A stretch of 40,331 bases of DNA, from positions 1-40,331 of the forward strand of contig PMGM01000084.1 of NCBI GenBank assembly GCA_003158115.1, written 5' to 3'. This DNA is from Methanobacterium sp. (GTDB taxonomy: Archaea; Methanobacteriota; Methanobacteria; Methanobacteriales; Methanobacteriaceae). Position numbers and translations under genes: made by a program. Below are positions 18,906-30,192 of this stretch, in pieces. Position 1 is the stretch's first letter; every line of letters begins with the position of its first letter. A model generated the notes under the pieces. It was not told the DNA's origin, did not search any database, and saw only the letters and a program-made list of their open reading frames with translations.

Positions 18906-21900
18906 ATGGCCATAGAGGAGGCTCAACGCTCATACAAATCACGGATCATTGAAGAGAAGGTACAGAAGTTCTGGGAAGATATGGATATATACGAAAGAAC
19001 CAAAAAAATGAGGGAGGATAAACCTAAGTATTCATTCCTTGATGGACCACCATACTGTAGTGGTAGGATACATCTTGGAACAGCATGGAATAAAATAATT
19101 AAAGACACATATCTAAGATATAAAAGCATGTCCGGTTTTAATATTCGCCGACAGCCAGGATGGGATACTCATGGACTCCCAATAGAACATAAGGTTGAAG
19201 GGATACTCGGCTTGAAGAGTAAAAAGGAGATAGAAGAGAGTATAGGGATTGAAAACTTTGTTAATAAATGCAAAGAATTTGCAATTGAAAATAAAGACCT
19301 TATGACCGAACAATTCAAACTTTTAGGAGTTTGGATGGACTGGGACAATCCATACGTTACCTTCGATACTAAGTACATGGAATCCTGTTGGTGGACTCTT
19401 AAAAGGGCTAATGAAAAGGATTTACTTATAAAAGATAAACGTGTGATAACATGGTGTCCTAGATGTGAAACAGCCCTTGCAATGGCTGAAATTGATTATG
19501 AAAATAAAGACGACCCATCCATCTATGTAAAGTTTCCACTAAAGAATCAGGACAGTGAAAAATACAAAACCTACATTTTAGTCTGGACAACCACACCATG
19601 GACACTTCCAGCAAATATGGCCGTCTGTGTAAATCCTGATTTTGATTATGCCTATGTAAAGGTTGATGAAGATGTTTATATAATGGCAGAAGCCTTAGTA
19701 GATTCTGTTTTAAATGAGATTAATCATGACCATCCCGATGGCCAGTGCGATTGTGATCAAACCGAAAAAGGTTACGAAATTCTAAAGGTGGTTAAAGGAT
19801 CGGATATCGAAGGAATAGAATATAATCATCCTCTTACATATGAGATTCCCATCCAAAAAGGGTTTAATCATATTGTAATTCCTGGAGATCATGTTACATT
19901 AACTGAAGGTACTGGATGTGTCCATACAGCCCCGGGTCACGGTCCTGAGGATTTTGAAATAGGTAAAAAATATGGCCTAACAATATTCTGTCCAGTTGAT
20001 GAAGCTGGACTTTTCATGGAAGAAGCAGGCAAATATGTGGGCCAATTCGTTAAGGATGCCGACGTGAATATCATAGAAGATCTTAAAACACACGACCTTC
20101 TGTATAAAGAAGGAATTATCAATCATAGATACGGGTTCTGTTGGAGATGTAAAACTCCTATCATCTACCTGGCAACTAAACAATGGTTTTTGAAGGTTAC
20201 CGATGTTAAACGAAAAATGTTAAACGAACTCGATAAAATAGAATGGGTTCCATCATGGGCTGGTGAAAAACGTTTCAGAAATTGGGTTGAAAATGCTAGG
20301 GACTGGACAATCTCAAGACAGAGATATTGGGGAATACCAATACCAATATGGGAATGTGAAGATTGTAATGAGATAACAGTAGTAGGCTCAATAGAAGAAT
20401 TAAAATCAATTTCGGTTGAAGGGGAACTAAAAGGCGATTTTATACACAGACCGCATGTGGATGAGATAACCATCAAATGTAAATGTGGTGGGAATATGAA
20501 GAGAACACCAGATGTCCTGGATGTATGGATAGATTCAGGTATTGCAGGATGGGCAGCACTTCATTATCCTGAAGAAAAAGATCTCTTCGAGGAATGGTAT
20601 CCTTACGACTTCATAACAGAGGGTCATGATCAGACCCGTGGTTGGTTTTACTCACAACTAGGTTGTGGAGTAATTTCTAACGACAGTACACCATATAAAA
20701 AGGTTTTAATGCATGGATTCACCCTTGATGAAGAAGGGAAGAAGATGAGCAAATCACTTGGAAATGTTGTGGAACCAGAACAGGTGATTGAGCTTTACGG
20801 AGTTGACATCCTAAGATTCTATCTGTTATGGGGGAATAAACCATGGGAAGATCTGAAATTTAATTGGGACGAACTCAAAAATATCAATAAAATGTTCAAC
20901 ATACTGTGGAATATTTATGTATTCTCAACCACTTACATGTCAATAGACAACTTCGATCCAACAGAGTATACACTAGAAGATATCCATCTACGCGAAGAGG
21001 ATCTTTGGATCACTTCAAGGGCAAACTCAATGGCAAATGAGGTAACAGAATCTCTTGAAGCACTATACTTCCACAAAGCCACACGTGCTATAAACAACTT
21101 CATACTTGAAGATCTAAGCAGATGGTATATCAGACTCATAAGAGGACGTACATGGAATGAAAAGAACGATCCTGACAAGCTAGGAGCATATTATACATTA
21201 TATAATGCCCTTAAACTACTAATAAGAACAATGGCACCTATAGCTCCTCATGTTACAGAAGATATGTATCAGAACTTAATTAGAACCGTTGAAACTAGTT
21301 ATCCGCTGAGTCTACATATGCTAGACTGGGAGTTCAATGAAGAACAAATAGACAAGGAACTAGAATCTAATATGGATATTGTTCGAGAAATTATAGAAGC
21401 ATGTGCAAGGGCACGTGATGCTGCAAGATACAAATTGAGGTGGCCTGTCAGGGAAATTATAATAGTTTCAGAAGATAAAAACGTTTTAAACGCTGCACAA
21501 TCACTTAAAAATGTTATAATGGAACAAGCAAACACTAAAGATGTTGTTTCATCAGATAAATTTGAGAATATAACAATAAATGCACTGCCTAACATGAAAA
21601 CACTTGGCCCTAAACTAAGACAAGACGTGCCTAGAGTAGCATCAAAACTAGCGGAAGATGATGGTGCTAGGATCATAGAAAAATTAGAGTCTAATGGAGT
21701 TTACGTTGTGGAGCTGGAAGATAAAACAATTACCCTTGAGTCTCAGGATATTGTATTTGAAACTGAACTTCCAGAAAATGTTGCAAGCAGTGATTTTGAA
21801 GGTGGAAATGTTTTCATTGACACAACACTAACTCCAGAGATACTTTCTGAAGCCATGGCACGTGAACTTATAAGAAGGGTTCAAGATATGAGGAAAGATT

Positions 21901-22100
21901 TAGATCTAGATGTTGAAGCCAACATAGAAGTTTTTGTTAATTGTAGTGACAATTTCCGAGATATTATAGAAAACTTCGTTGATTTTATATCACACGAAGT
22001 ACGGGCTGATAAATTCCATTTTGGATCAGAAGAAGGAGATTATACTAAGGATTGGAAGATAGAAGACCATAACCTCAGTATCAGTATTGTTAAAGCATAA
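18906..22100 (+). CDS. ileS: Isoleucyl-tRNA synthetase, archaeal/eukaryotic type
   Basis: This class I synthetase charges tRNA-Ile. The 1064 residues are full length. The HIGH-type motif lies in [15 protein letters not shown] (about 47-61) and KMSKS is at 613-617. The CP1 editing domain lies between them, with [18 protein letters not shown] and [19 protein letters not shown]. Zinc-type cysteine pairs occur in [10 protein letters not shown], in FCWRCKTPI, and in CEDCNE with CKCGG. A C-terminal anticodon-binding region follows. AAGGAGAG precedes the ATG. The gene has its own A/T-rich promoter region after the upstream terminator. Confidence 0.98.
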   Translation: MAIEEAQRSYKSRIIEEKVQKFWEDMDIYERTKKMREDKPKYSFLDGPPYCSGRIHLGTAWNKIIKDTYLRYKSMSGFNIRRQPGWDTHGLPIEHKVEGILGLKSKKEIEESIGIENFVNKCKEFAIENKDLMTEQFKLLGVWMDWDNPYVTFDTKYMESCWWTLKRANEKDLLIKDKRVITWCPRCETALAMAEIDYENKDDPSIYVKFPLKNQDSEKYKTYILVWTTTPWTLPANMAVCVNPDFDYAYVKVDEDVYIMAEALVDSVLNEINHDHPDGQCDCDQTEKGYEILKVVKGSDIEGIEYNHPLTYEIPIQKGFNHIVIPGDHVTLTEGTGCVHTAPGHGPEDFEIGKKYGLTIFCPVDEAGLFMEEAGKYVGQFVKDADVNIIEDLKTHDLLYKEGIINHRYGFCWRCKTPIIYLATKQWFLKVTDVKRKMLNELDKIEWVPSWAGEKRFRNWVENARDWTISRQRYWGIPIPIWECEDCNEITVVGSIEELKSISVEGELKGDFIHRPHVDEITIKCKCGGNMKRTPDVLDVWIDSGIAGWAALHYPEEKDLFEEWYPYDFITEGHDQTRGWFYSQLGCGVISNDSTPYKKVLMHGFTLDEEGKKMSKSLGNVVEPEQVIELYGVDILRFYLLWGNKPWEDLKFNWDELKNINKMFNILWNIYVFSTTYMSIDNFDPTEYTLEDIHLREEDLWITSRANSMANEVTESLEALYFHKATRAINNFILEDLSRWYIRLIRGRTWNEKNDPDKLGAYYTLYNALKLLIRTMAPIAPHVTEDMYQNLIRTVETSYPLSLHMLDWEFNEEQIDKELESNMDIVREIIEACARARDAARYKLRWPVREIIIVSEDKNVLNAAQSLKNVIMEQANTKDVVSSDKFENITINALPNMKTLGPKLRQDVPRVASKLAEDDGARIIEKLESNGVYVVELEDKTITLESQDIVFETELPENVASSDFEGGNVFIDTTLTPEILSEAMARELIRRVQDMRKDLDLDVEANIEVFVNCSDNFRDIIENFVDFISHEVRADKFHFGSEEGDYTKDWKIEDHNLSISIVKA

Positions 22101-22234
22101 TAAATAGAAATTTTTGTTAGAGAAAAAAATTATGAAGGTTATCTCAAATATCTGAAATTTTTCATTAAATAGTATAATATAAAAATTATGGAAAACATAT
22201 AAATTAAACAAAGTGCATTTCCAGACGTGATAAA

Positions 22235-24388
22235 ATGACTTTAACAGACACAGAACTCGAATATATAGAAGATGAGATTGGAAGGGAACCCAATTCTCTT
22301 GAATATGGAATGCTGGATATAATGTTCTCTGAACACTGCTCATATAAAAGCAGCCGTCCCATATTAGGACTTTTCCCAAATGAAGGAGAAAATGTTATAA
22401 TTGGACCTGGAGACGATGCAGGTATCGTTGGAATTACAGATGAATTGGCATTGGTAATAGGAATGGAAAGCCATAATCATCCATCAGCAATTGAACCATA
22501 TGGAGGAGCCGGAACAGGAATTGGAGGGATCATACGTGACATCATCTCCATGGGGGCAATGCCAGTAGCTCTCCTTGACTCGTTACGTTTTGGTTATCTC
22601 GAAGACCAACGCTCACGTTATCTATTTGAATATGTTGTTAAAGGAATATCAGACTATGGAAATCGAGTTGGAATACCAACAGTTGGTGGTGAAGTTGAAT
22701 TTGATGATAACTTCAAATCGAATCCACTTGTAAATGTTTTATGTGCGGGAATTGTACGAAAAGATTCAATAGTGAGGGGTATAGCTCCAAATGTTGGAGA
22801 TGTCTTTGTGCTTATGGGCGGTAGAACTGGACGAGATGGAATACATGGAGTTACATTTGCTTCAGAAGAACTTACAACAACTTCAGAATTGGAAAGTAGA
22901 CCTGCTGTACAGATAGGAGATCCATTTACCAAGAAACAAGTCATGGAAGCAACCTTCGAAGCTCTTGAAAGAGTTGATGTACAAGGTCTTAAGGATCTTG
23001 GTGGTGGTGGACTCACTTGCTGCCTTTCTGAATTGGCTGCAAAATGTGGTAACGGAGCAACGGTTGAAATTACCCAAATACCCCTACGTGAAGAAGGCAT
23101 GACCCCCTATGAAATAATGTTGTCTGAATCTCAAGAGAGAATGGTTTTTGTTGTTCATCCAGAAGATGTAGAGGAATTAATGGATGTATTTAAAAAATAT
23201 GAAATTCCTGCTGCGGTAGTGGGGGAAGTGATTAAAGGTGACCAGTTTGTTACAACATTAAACGGTGAAATTCTTGCCGATGTTCCATCTGAGTTGCTTG
23301 CAGACCCACCTGTAGCAAAAAGAGAACTTAAAAAACCGATAATTGATGAAGAATATGTTGTTGTTGAAGATATCGATCCTAAGGATGCTTTACTTAAATT
23401 ATTATCTTCAGAAAATATTGCAAGTAAAGAATGGGTTTATAGACAGTACGATCATGAAGTACAAATAAAAACTATAGTTAAACCCGGTGATGATGCAGCA
23501 GTAATCCGTGTTGATGAAAATACTGCATTTACTATTACATCTGACTGCAACAGCATACATACCAAACTAGATCCTTACAATGGAGGTGCTGGTTCGGTTG
23601 CTGAAGCAATAAGAAATGTCATATCAATGGGTTCAGAACCAATATGCATAGCCGACTGCCTTAATTTTGGAAATCCAGAAAAACCAGAAGTTCTTTGGCA
23701 ATTTAATGAGTGTGTAAAAGGAATGTCAGAAATTGCAAGACGTTTCAACACACCAGTTATCAGCGGTAATGTTAGTTTTTACAATGAAACTGAAGGAGTA
23801 ACAGTAAACCCTTCACCTGTTATTGGAGTAGCAGGTAAAATGGATATAAAAGATATTAGAACTTCAGAATTTAAAAATGATGGTGACATGGTTGTTATAA
23901 TTGGTGAAACCCGTCCTGAACTTGATGGTTCGGAGTATCATAGATCTATCTACGGCCTTGTTCAGGGGAAAGCTCCTGAAGTATTTATGGATGAAGAATA
24001 TAATGCAGGAAAATCTGTTCTTGAACTTATTAGAGAAGATGAAAATGGAAATATAACAGCTGTACATGACTGTTCATCAGGAGGTTTAGGAATTGCATTA
24101 TCTGAAATGTCAATTTCTGGAAATTTAGGTGCAGTTATAGATATAAAAAAAATTCCTGTAAAGGGTGATCTTACTTTATCTACCGTACTCTTCTCAGAAT
24201 CCCATGGCCGCTACTTAATCACCATTAAAAAGGATTCAGTTGAGGAAGTTCTTTCAAAAATAGCTGTTCCATCTGCAATTATAGGAGAAGTTCAAGGAGA
24301 TTCTCTAGTAATAGAAGATCAATTTGCTGTAGATGTTGAAGAACTTAAAAAATCTTATAAAGGAATAATAGAAAAATTCATGGCCTGA
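22235..24388 (+). CDS. purL: Phosphoribosylformylglycinamidine synthase subunit II
   Basis: This enzyme converts FGAR to FGAM with ATP and ammonia in purine synthesis, working with separate PurS and PurQ subunits that are not in the window. The 717 residues match the small archaeal/Gram-positive form. Motifs include [13 protein letters not shown] (28-40), [20 protein letters not shown] (73-92), [13 protein letters not shown] (252-264), and a second half with [10 protein letters not shown] and [19 protein letters not shown], reflecting the family's internal duplication. A GTGAT lies three bases before the ATG. The lipid-kinase gene starts five bases after the stop, so the two are probably cotranscribed. 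Confidence 0.97.
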   Translation: MTLTDTELEYIEDEIGREPNSLEYGMLDIMFSEHCSYKSSRPILGLFPNEGENVIIGPGDDAGIVGITDELALVIGMESHNHPSAIEPYGGAGTGIGGIIRDIISMGAMPVALLDSLRFGYLEDQRSRYLFEYVVKGISDYGNRVGIPTVGGEVEFDDNFKSNPLVNVLCAGIVRKDSIVRGIAPNVGDVFVLMGGRTGRDGIHGVTFASEELTTTSELESRPAVQIGDPFTKKQVMEATFEALERVDVQGLKDLGGGGLTCCLSELAAKCGNGATVEITQIPLREEGMTPYEIMLSESQERMVFVVHPEDVEELMDVFKKYEIPAAVVGEVIKGDQFVTTLNGEILADVPSELLADPPVAKRELKKPIIDEEYVVVEDIDPKDALLKLLSSENIASKEWVYRQYDHEVQIKTIVKPGDDAAVIRVDENTAFTITSDCNSIHTKLDPYNGGAGSVAEAIRNVISMGSEPICIADCLNFGNPEKPEVLWQFNECVKGMSEIARRFNTPVISGNVSFYNETEGVTVNPSPVIGVAGKMDIKDIRTSEFKNDGDMVVIIGETRPELDGSEYHRSIYGLVQGKAPEVFMDEEYNAGKSVLELIREDENGNITAVHDCSSGGLGIALSEMSISGNLGAVIDIKKIPVKGDLTLSTVLFSESHGRYLITIKKDSVEEVLSKIAVPSAIIGEVQGDSLVIEDQFAVDVEELKKSYKGIIEKFMA

Positions 24389-24392
24389 TGTT

Positions 24393-24953
24393 ATGGATAG
24401 GGAAATACTACGGCAGATTATTCATGCATCAGGTATTTTCATACTGGTGTTAGGAATATTCTTAAATCCACAAGTATTGATATTCCTATGCATAATAATA
24501 CTCGTATTGTCCGAAATGGTTTTTATACTGGATAAATATTATCATATCCCAATTTTTTCAGATATGCTGACAAGTTGCAAGAGACAGGATGATGAACGTG
24601 GATTTTTGTACTTTTTTATTGGAATTATAGGCACCCTATATATATTCAGCTTCAACATGGCAATTGCTGATGCTGGAATATTAATGCTTATACTTGGAGA
24701 TTCTGCCTCAACAATAGTAGGTACAAAATATGGGAAGCATAAATTACCATTCAAATCTTTAAAAAGTTTTGAAGGTAGCTTAGCATTTTTTTTCGTGAGC
24801 TTTTTGAGTGCACTGACTTTACTACCAGTATTACCAGTATTGTTTGGTGCTTTGGTTGGAACAATAACAGAAGCATACAGCCCTATAGATGATAACATTC
24901 CCGTACCCATTATCTCAGCCCTAGCAATTAGTATAGTAATATATTGGTTGTAA
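24393..24953 (+). CDS. SEC59/DGK1/VTE5-like polyprenol or diacylglycerol kinase
   Basis: This is a 186-residue membrane protein with about six hydrophobic segments. The family signature is LGDSASTIVGTKYGKHKLPF near 108-127, followed by KSFEGSLAFF, as in CTP-dependent dolichol, phytol and diacylglycerol kinases. An N-terminal REILRQIIHASGI also fits. In an archaeon the likely substrate is an isoprenoid alcohol or an archaeal lipid intermediate, which I infer from family only. It starts four bases after purL ends. Convergent ABC transporter genes follow. Confidence 0.8.
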   Translation: MDREILRQIIHASGIFILVLGIFLNPQVLIFLCIIILVLSEMVFILDKYYHIPIFSDMLTSCKRQDDERGFLYFFIGIIGTLYIFSFNMAIADAGILMLILGDSASTIVGTKYGKHKLPFKSLKSFEGSLAFFFVSFLSALTLLPVLPVLFGALVGTITEAYSPIDDNIPVPIISALAISIVIYWL

Positions 24954-25038
24954 AAATTCTATAAAAATACTTCATTTACAGTTATTTAAGGGGTTTTATA
25001 GGATTTTTTCCAAATCTTTCTTCAAATTTTTTTTTGTT

Positions 25039-26178
25039 TTAAAGTCTAATTGCCCTTTCACGTCTGAAATATCTTACTGTAAATCCAAATATCATTATCG
25101 ATATTAAAATAGTTGGTAATTCAGAAATAATGATATCAAAAGATATATTGGGTGTTGAAGCTATTTTTACCATTATGACAGTAGGGATATAGTTCAAGAT
25201 TGGAGTAAAATAGGGTGTCTTGATGAATAGAGGCATAAATAATATGAAAGTTGCAAATACCAGAATTATTGTTATAGCTGAATTTGCTTCCTTTGTACTA
25301 TCAACAAACATGGATAGAAGAATTCCTATACCTATGAATCCCAAACCCATGAAAAATAGTAATATGAACATCAATAACGGATTATAAATTGGAACTCTAA
25401 GTAGATCCAATAAAATTATCCATGCAACACTTTGAATAAGTGAAAAAAGTAATATTGGCAATGTTTTTCCGAGCATTACCATAGAACTGGATATTGGAGT
25501 CATTAAAAGAACTTCAAATGTTTTTCTTTCTCTTTCGCCCACAATACTGTCGGTGACAATATTGCTTGCCAAGAAAAATGGTAGAAGCAAAATAAATGGA
25601 ACTATAAATCCATACATTATTTCAATGAAATAAGAACTTTCAAGGGCTACATTAGCCGGATGATTCTCATTTAGGTTAACAACTTGAAGATTAACCGGAT
25701 TCATAATTCTTTGTATTTCAGTATTGTTTAAACCTGAAGATGCTAATTTTTTCTGAGTTTGATACTCATTTACAGCTTTATTTATTTTAGATGACACTAC
25801 TGGATAAAATACATTCGATGTATCAGTTTTAACTGTTAAATTCTGTCCGTTAGTAGAATTAAATCCAACCACCGCAACAAGGGTTGTTCCAAGAAATTCT
25901 TGTGCATCACTGACATTTTTGTAATATGTTAAATTTAGATTCTGTTTCACAAGATCAGACTCTAACTGGGATCCTTGGATATTCTCTGGAACACCCACTT
26001 TAAGGGCAGATGTAGCCCCATACTGATCTAATAGTGCAGGGTCAGATGCAATGGAAGTAGCTAGTGCAATGCCAAATGTTCCAAGTAATATGAATACTTG
26101 AACAAAAACCACCCCAAGATAGATCTTATTTTTAAGAATATCTTGGCCTTCCTTTTTTGTAAGAGCTGATAGTTTCAT
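25039..26178 (-). CDS. ABC-2 type transporter permease (second permease)
   Basis: This 379-residue permease has the ABC-2/NatB layout. One membrane segment near the N-terminus is followed by an extracytoplasmic domain of about 150 residues, then five or six membrane segments from about residue 185. The coupling stretch [18 protein letters not shown] lies between helices. It is third in the leftward ATPase-permease-permease set and similar in layout to the permease upstream, from which it is separated by 196 bases. The two probably form a heterodimeric exporter. The cargo (ion, peptide or lipid) is unknown. Confidence 0.88.
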   Translation of the reverse strand: MKLSALTKKEGQDILKNKIYLGVVFVQVFILLGTFGIALATSIASDPALLDQYGATSALKVGVPENIQGSQLESDLVKQNLNLTYYKNVSDAQEFLGTTLVAVVGFNSTNGQNLTVKTDTSNVFYPVVSSKINKAVNEYQTQKKLASSGLNNTEIQRIMNPVNLQVVNLNENHPANVALESSYFIEIMYGFIVPFILLLPFFLASNIVTDSIVGERERKTFEVLLMTPISSSMVMLGKTLPILLFSLIQSVAWIILLDLLRVPIYNPLLMFILLFFMGLGFIGIGILLSMFVDSTKEANSAITIILVFATFILFMPLFIKTPYFTPILNYIPTVIMVKIASTPNISFDIIISELPTILISIMIFGFTVRYFRRERAIRL

Positions 26179-26374
26179 TTTATTTCCAGTTTTTATCTAA
26201 TTTATTTATTATATATTTCTCGAATTATATTAATCAATATCCCACTGAATTTCACCAGATATATAGATTTTTGGGTAAATTGGATGTTTGAGTACATGTT
26301 ACAAATTTTTAGTTTATCATATTAAATTTTAATTTAAGGTTTTATCAATTAATTTTTAGTTGATCAGTAAATAC

Positions 26375-27577
26375 TCAAAACTTTTTAAAAGTTATTAAAT
26401 CATATACAAGCCTTAAAATGCCCGGTCTAGGTCCGAATATTATATCATCCCTCTCGAAAAGTTTAATTGCTATCCAATATGAAATTAGACTCACAATTAA
26501 AATGGTTGCAAGTGAAATACCATAATCAACCAATGATATGGATTCACCCGAAAATAATCTCATCACTATGGTCATTGGGGAAATATTTGCTATAAATGAT
26601 TTTCTTGAGAGGTATATTAATACGGGTACAATAAGAAATCCAACTATTCCCATATAGGCTATGCTTAATCCAATACCGGCTTCTTTAAAATTTTTAGAAT
26701 ATGCTGCTACAACAGATGTAATCCCAATTATTGGTATAGATGTTAAGAAGATGAATATAAAGACCAATACAGGATTATCTATATGAAATCCTGCAATTAA
26801 AAGTATGATTAACCACATTGCAACTTGTAAAGATATTGTAAGTACAACAGCCATGCTTTTACCGATGATAATTTGGGCTTGGGACATTGGCATTGCAATT
26901 AGTATCTCACCTGTTTTTCTTTCCTTCTCACCTACAATGGTGTCAATGATCATATTTCCAAATAACAAGAGTGGTAAAAATAGCAGGATAACAAGCATGA
27001 CTTTTGTTATAATTTGAAGAGGTAACGATTCTCCTGTTGATTCCTGATTAACAGTGGGAGTAGTTGTATTTTGAGGTACAGCAGAAGCAGATAGAGTATT
27101 AGAATATGATTGAGATATTATTTGAGCAGTTGAATTTACTTCATCTCTTACAACACTACTTTTTGGATCGCTTGAGTCCAAATAAACTGTCATATCGATG
27201 GTCTGTCCTAATCGTATTTTTTGATCAACATTTCCAGGTACATAGAGGAATCCTGTAGTTTTTCCCTCTGCAATGTTATTCAATGAACTATTGTAAGACA
27301 ATGGTACGACATTTATAATGGGATTAATAGATTTTGAAATTAACCCACTCTGATCCAGAACATCCATGGACGCAAATCCATTGAGTGATGGTGTAATTGA
27401 TATGCCATTATCTGATTCTATGTTTGTGACAAATGAGTTGAAGATAATTATCATTAAAAAGAGAACTGAAAGTTGTAAAAAGAAGATCATCATGAACTTC
27501 TTGCTTTTTAGGGTGTTCTTAAACTCCCACTTAGTTATGCTAGTGAATTTCATGATAACACTTAAGTTGAATTTCAT
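26375..27577 (-). CDS. ABC-2 type transporter permease (first permease)
   Basis: This 400-residue ABC-2 permease has one N-terminal membrane segment, a large extracytoplasmic domain of about 150 residues rich in Ser, Asn and Thr, and a C-terminal bundle of membrane helices. The coupling sequence VGEKERKTGEILIAMPMSQA matches that of its neighbour. The gene begins three bases after the ATPase stop. An alternative ATG at 27553 repeats the first ten bases of the gene and gives the more family-like start MKFTSITKWEFKN; neither start has a strong ribosome binding site. It is partner of the permease at 25039. Confidence 0.88.
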   Translation of the reverse strand: MKFNLSVIMKFTSITKWEFKNTLKSKKFMMIFFLQLSVLFLMIIIFNSFVTNIESDNGISITPSLNGFASMDVLDQSGLISKSINPIINVVPLSYNSSLNNIAEGKTTGFLYVPGNVDQKIRLGQTIDMTVYLDSSDPKSSVVRDEVNSTAQIISQSYSNTLSASAVPQNTTTPTVNQESTGESLPLQIITKVMLVILLFLPLLLFGNMIIDTIVGEKERKTGEILIAMPMSQAQIIIGKSMAVVLTISLQVAMWLIILLIAGFHIDNPVLVFIFIFLTSIPIIGITSVVAAYSKNFKEAGIGLSIAYMGIVGFLIVPVLIYLSRKSFIANISPMTIVMRLFSGESISLVDYGISLATILIVSLISYWIAIKLFERDDIIFGPRPGILRLVYDLITFKKF

Positions 27578-27580
27578 TAA

Positions 27581-28486
27581 TCATTTAACAGTATTTATGA
27601 ATACATCCTCTAGTGTTGGTTCTTTAGTGTTAATCGAATTTACATTATTACCAAAGAGGTCAACAATATCCGACATCTCATTTCTGTATTTTAAAGATAT
27701 TAAATATTCTCCATCAACAAAATCAACTGCTGCAACCGATGCAAATTTCATTATTTGTTCTTTGTAAATATTAATCACATCAAGATTTTGAATTCTGACT
27801 TTTAAGATCACATCACCGTGTATTTTGGATTTGAGGTAATCTGGAGTTCCTACATCTATGATTTTGCCTTTGTTAAGTATTGCAACACGATCACAAAGAG
27901 AATCTGCCTCTGCCATGTAATGTGTACATAATATCATTGTTTTATTTCCTTTAAGATTCCTTACGAAATCGCGTATTGAGTTCGCTGTTGCAGGATCAAG
28001 ACCCATTGTCGGTTCATCTAGTATTATTATTTCAGGATCGTGAACAAGAGCTCTTGCAACACTAATTCTCTGTCTCAATCCCTTTGAAAATGTATTTATT
28101 CTGTCATCTTTTCTTTCTGTCATTCCAACAAGTTCTAGCAGATCATCTATTCTTCTATTAATATCATTTTTTGGAACTCCATATAGTTCTGCAAAATATT
28201 TAAGAAGATCTTTAGCTTTAAAACGTTCATATAAATTAGGTTCTTCAGGAAGATATCCAATCATTGATTTAATCCTTATAGGATCTTCATGGATGCTTAT
28301 ACCATCAATTTTAATATCACCAAAGTCTGGTTTAAGTATACAACATGCCATCCTTATCGCAGTTGTTTTACCTGCTCCATTAGGACCTATTATTCCTAGG
28401 AGTTCTCCCCTTTTTATTTCGATATTAAGATCATCTAGTGCTTTAATCCTACCGAATGATTTAGTCAAAGATTCTATTTTTATCAT
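27581..28486 (-). CDS. ABC transporter ATP-binding protein (NatA/CcmA type)
   Basis: This is the ATPase of the exporter. The 301-residue form has Walker A GIIGPNGAGKTT, a Q-loop near YLPEEPNLY, the signature FSKGLRQRISVARAL, Walker B IIILDEPT, and the H-loop CTHYMAEA. A C-terminal domain of about 80 residues is typical of drug or sodium exporters. Upstream in-frame ATGs at 28504 and 28519 exist. A TATA box at 28521-28533 (read leftward) would start transcription near 28500, so 28519 is probably inside the promoter. MIKIESLTKSFG at 28486 is also the usual family start. Confidence 0.9.
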   Translation of the reverse strand: MIKIESLTKSFGRIKALDDLNIEIKRGELLGIIGPNGAGKTTAIRMACCILKPDFGDIKIDGISIHEDPIRIKSMIGYLPEEPNLYERFKAKDLLKYFAELYGVPKNDINRRIDDLLELVGMTERKDDRINTFSKGLRQRISVARALVHDPEIIILDEPTMGLDPATANSIRDFVRNLKGNKTMILCTHYMAEADSLCDRVAILNKGKIIDVGTPDYLKSKIHGDVILKVRIQNLDVINIYKEQIMKFASVAAVDFVDGEYLISLKYRNEMSDIVDLFGNNVNSINTKEPTLEDVFINTVK

Positions 28487-28519
28487 AACTTCATTTGAGC
28501 CCATACCGAACCCCACCAT

Positions 28520-28889
28520 TTAATATATATAAATTTTATTGAGAAGACTATATGTTACTTATTAAATTTATTGGTTGTAATATCTTAGCTTTAATAACAG
28601 TGATGAATTTTGCGATCCTATCACTGCATGTTGCATGCATATAGGACAAATGATATGAAGTCGTTAATGGATATGATCACCCAGTTTATTATTAAAGATT
28701 GATAGATTTTAGATCATACTTTAAAGTAATGCTTATGAAATATTAACAGTTTCTTTAATTTAAATGATGTAAATAAAAACATGGAAATCTTCAATTAATT
28801 TTCTTGATAATTGGATCAATTTATTAGATATTATAGTTAGAGAATAAACTTAGAAATAATTCCAAAATAAATTCAACTCGAGAAAAAAA
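28520..28889. other. Divergent region between ABC ATPase and moeA
   Basis: No gene is seen in these 370 bases. The region holds the leftward TATA box TAATATATATAAA (28521-28533) and a two-part imperfect hairpin at 28616-28646. There, TGCATG-TTG-CATGCA is enclosed by TCCTAT and ATAGGA. A possible moeA TATA box lies near 28825-28835. The rest is A/T-rich without a named element. Confidence 0.5.
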
Positions 28890-30104
28890 ATGTTCTTATC
28901 AAATCTTATGCCGGTCAAAAAGGCCCAAAAAATTATAGATTCCTCTCTGAAAAATGTTGGTGTTGAGAAAATTTCGCTTGAAGATGCTCACAGAAGAGTT
29001 CTAGCTGAAAATATAATATCAGAATTAAATTCACCTCCTTTTGAAAGATCTGCAATGGATGGGTATGCAATTCATGCCGAAGATACCTTCGGATTTTCTG
29101 AGACCAATCCTGCAAAACTCAATATCATCGATACAATAGGTGCGGGCCAAGTTTCAAATAAATTGGTTAAACATGGTGAAGCTGTAAGAATAGCAACTGG
29201 GGCACCAATACCTGAAGGGGCAAATTCTGTTGTAATGGAGGAATATACAAATTCCCAAGGAGATAATCTAGAAGTTGAAATGACATTAAAACCTGGAGAA
29301 AATATCTCCTCTATGGGTGAGGATATAAAAGAGGGAGACGTTGTTTTAAGGAATGGAAAAATTTTAAGACCTCAAGATCTTGCATTAATAGCTTCAGCAG
29401 GTTATAACAATATAAGTGTTTTTAAAAAGCCTAAAATAGCCGTTATTACTACTGGAAATGAGCTGGTAATGCCACGTCTATCATTAAACGGAGCAGAGAT
29501 TATAAATTCAAATCATTATACATTTAAGGCCATAGTAGAATCTGCATTGGCTATTCCCACTGTAGTACATTGTTTTGATAGTCATAAACTTGTTGAAAAT
29601 GAATTTGAAAAATTAATTAAGACACATGATGCTTTAATATCTACAGGCGGTACTGCAATTAGCAAAGGAGATGTAGTGGTAGATGTAACAGAAAATATTG
29701 GCGACGTGCTGATACATGGGGTTGCATTACGACCGGGTAAACCATTCGGATTCGGGATTATACATAAAAAACCTGTTTTTATGCTTTCAGGATATCCTGT
29801 AGCAGCAATTGTACAAGCTGATGTTTTTGTGAGGAATAGTCTTCATAAAATGCAGGGAATTGAAAATAAGCTCCAAATAATTCGTAAAATTGCTTCGAGA
29901 AAGATCCCTTCAAGTCTTGGAAGGACAGATTATATAAGGGCAAAAACAGAGTTAAATATGGTAAGACCATTGAAGATTAAAGGTTCAGGGATCATAAGAT
30001 CAATGGTAGAATCAAACGCTTATATTATTATAGAAGAAAATATTGAAGGAATTGGTGAAGGAGAGGAATGTAACGTTCTTTCATACGATTCACTGACAGT
30101 TTAA
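28890..30104 (+). CDS. moeA: Molybdopterin molybdenumtransferase MoeA
   Basis: MoeA inserts molybdate or tungstate into adenylylated molybdopterin, making the cofactor needed by formylmethanofuran dehydrogenase in methanogens. The 404 residues match a MoeA without the extra substrate-binding-type domain found in some archaeal homologues. Motifs are PPFERSAMDGYA near 51-62, IATGAPIPEGANSVVMEEY near 102-120, TTGNELV near 191, STGGTAISKGD near 251, and PGKPFGFG with LSGYPVAA near 283-303. No strong ribosome binding site precedes the ATG; an in-frame ATG six codons later is possible. A site-2-type protease follows 88 bases later. Confidence 0.95.
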   Translation: MFLSNLMPVKKAQKIIDSSLKNVGVEKISLEDAHRRVLAENIISELNSPPFERSAMDGYAIHAEDTFGFSETNPAKLNIIDTIGAGQVSNKLVKHGEAVRIATGAPIPEGANSVVMEEYTNSQGDNLEVEMTLKPGENISSMGEDIKEGDVVLRNGKILRPQDLALIASAGYNNISVFKKPKIAVITTGNELVMPRLSLNGAEIINSNHYTFKAIVESALAIPTVVHCFDSHKLVENEFEKLIKTHDALISTGGTAISKGDVVVDVTENIGDVLIHGVALRPGKPFGFGIIHKKPVFMLSGYPVAAIVQADVFVRNSLHKMQGIENKLQIIRKIASRKIPSSLGRTDYIRAKTELNMVRPLKIKGSGIIRSMVESNAYIIIEENIEGIGEGEECNVLSYDSLTV

Positions 30105-30192
30105 GATTTATAAATGGATTTAATAGATAACAATATTACTAATAGCAATTTAATAAAAATTAAAAATATAAATATATATTAAAGGTGATTCT

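Noticed and set aside
28601..28690. Possible C/D box RNA (TGATGA followed by ATGATATGA)
   Set aside because: No matching CTGA D boxes at the right spacing.
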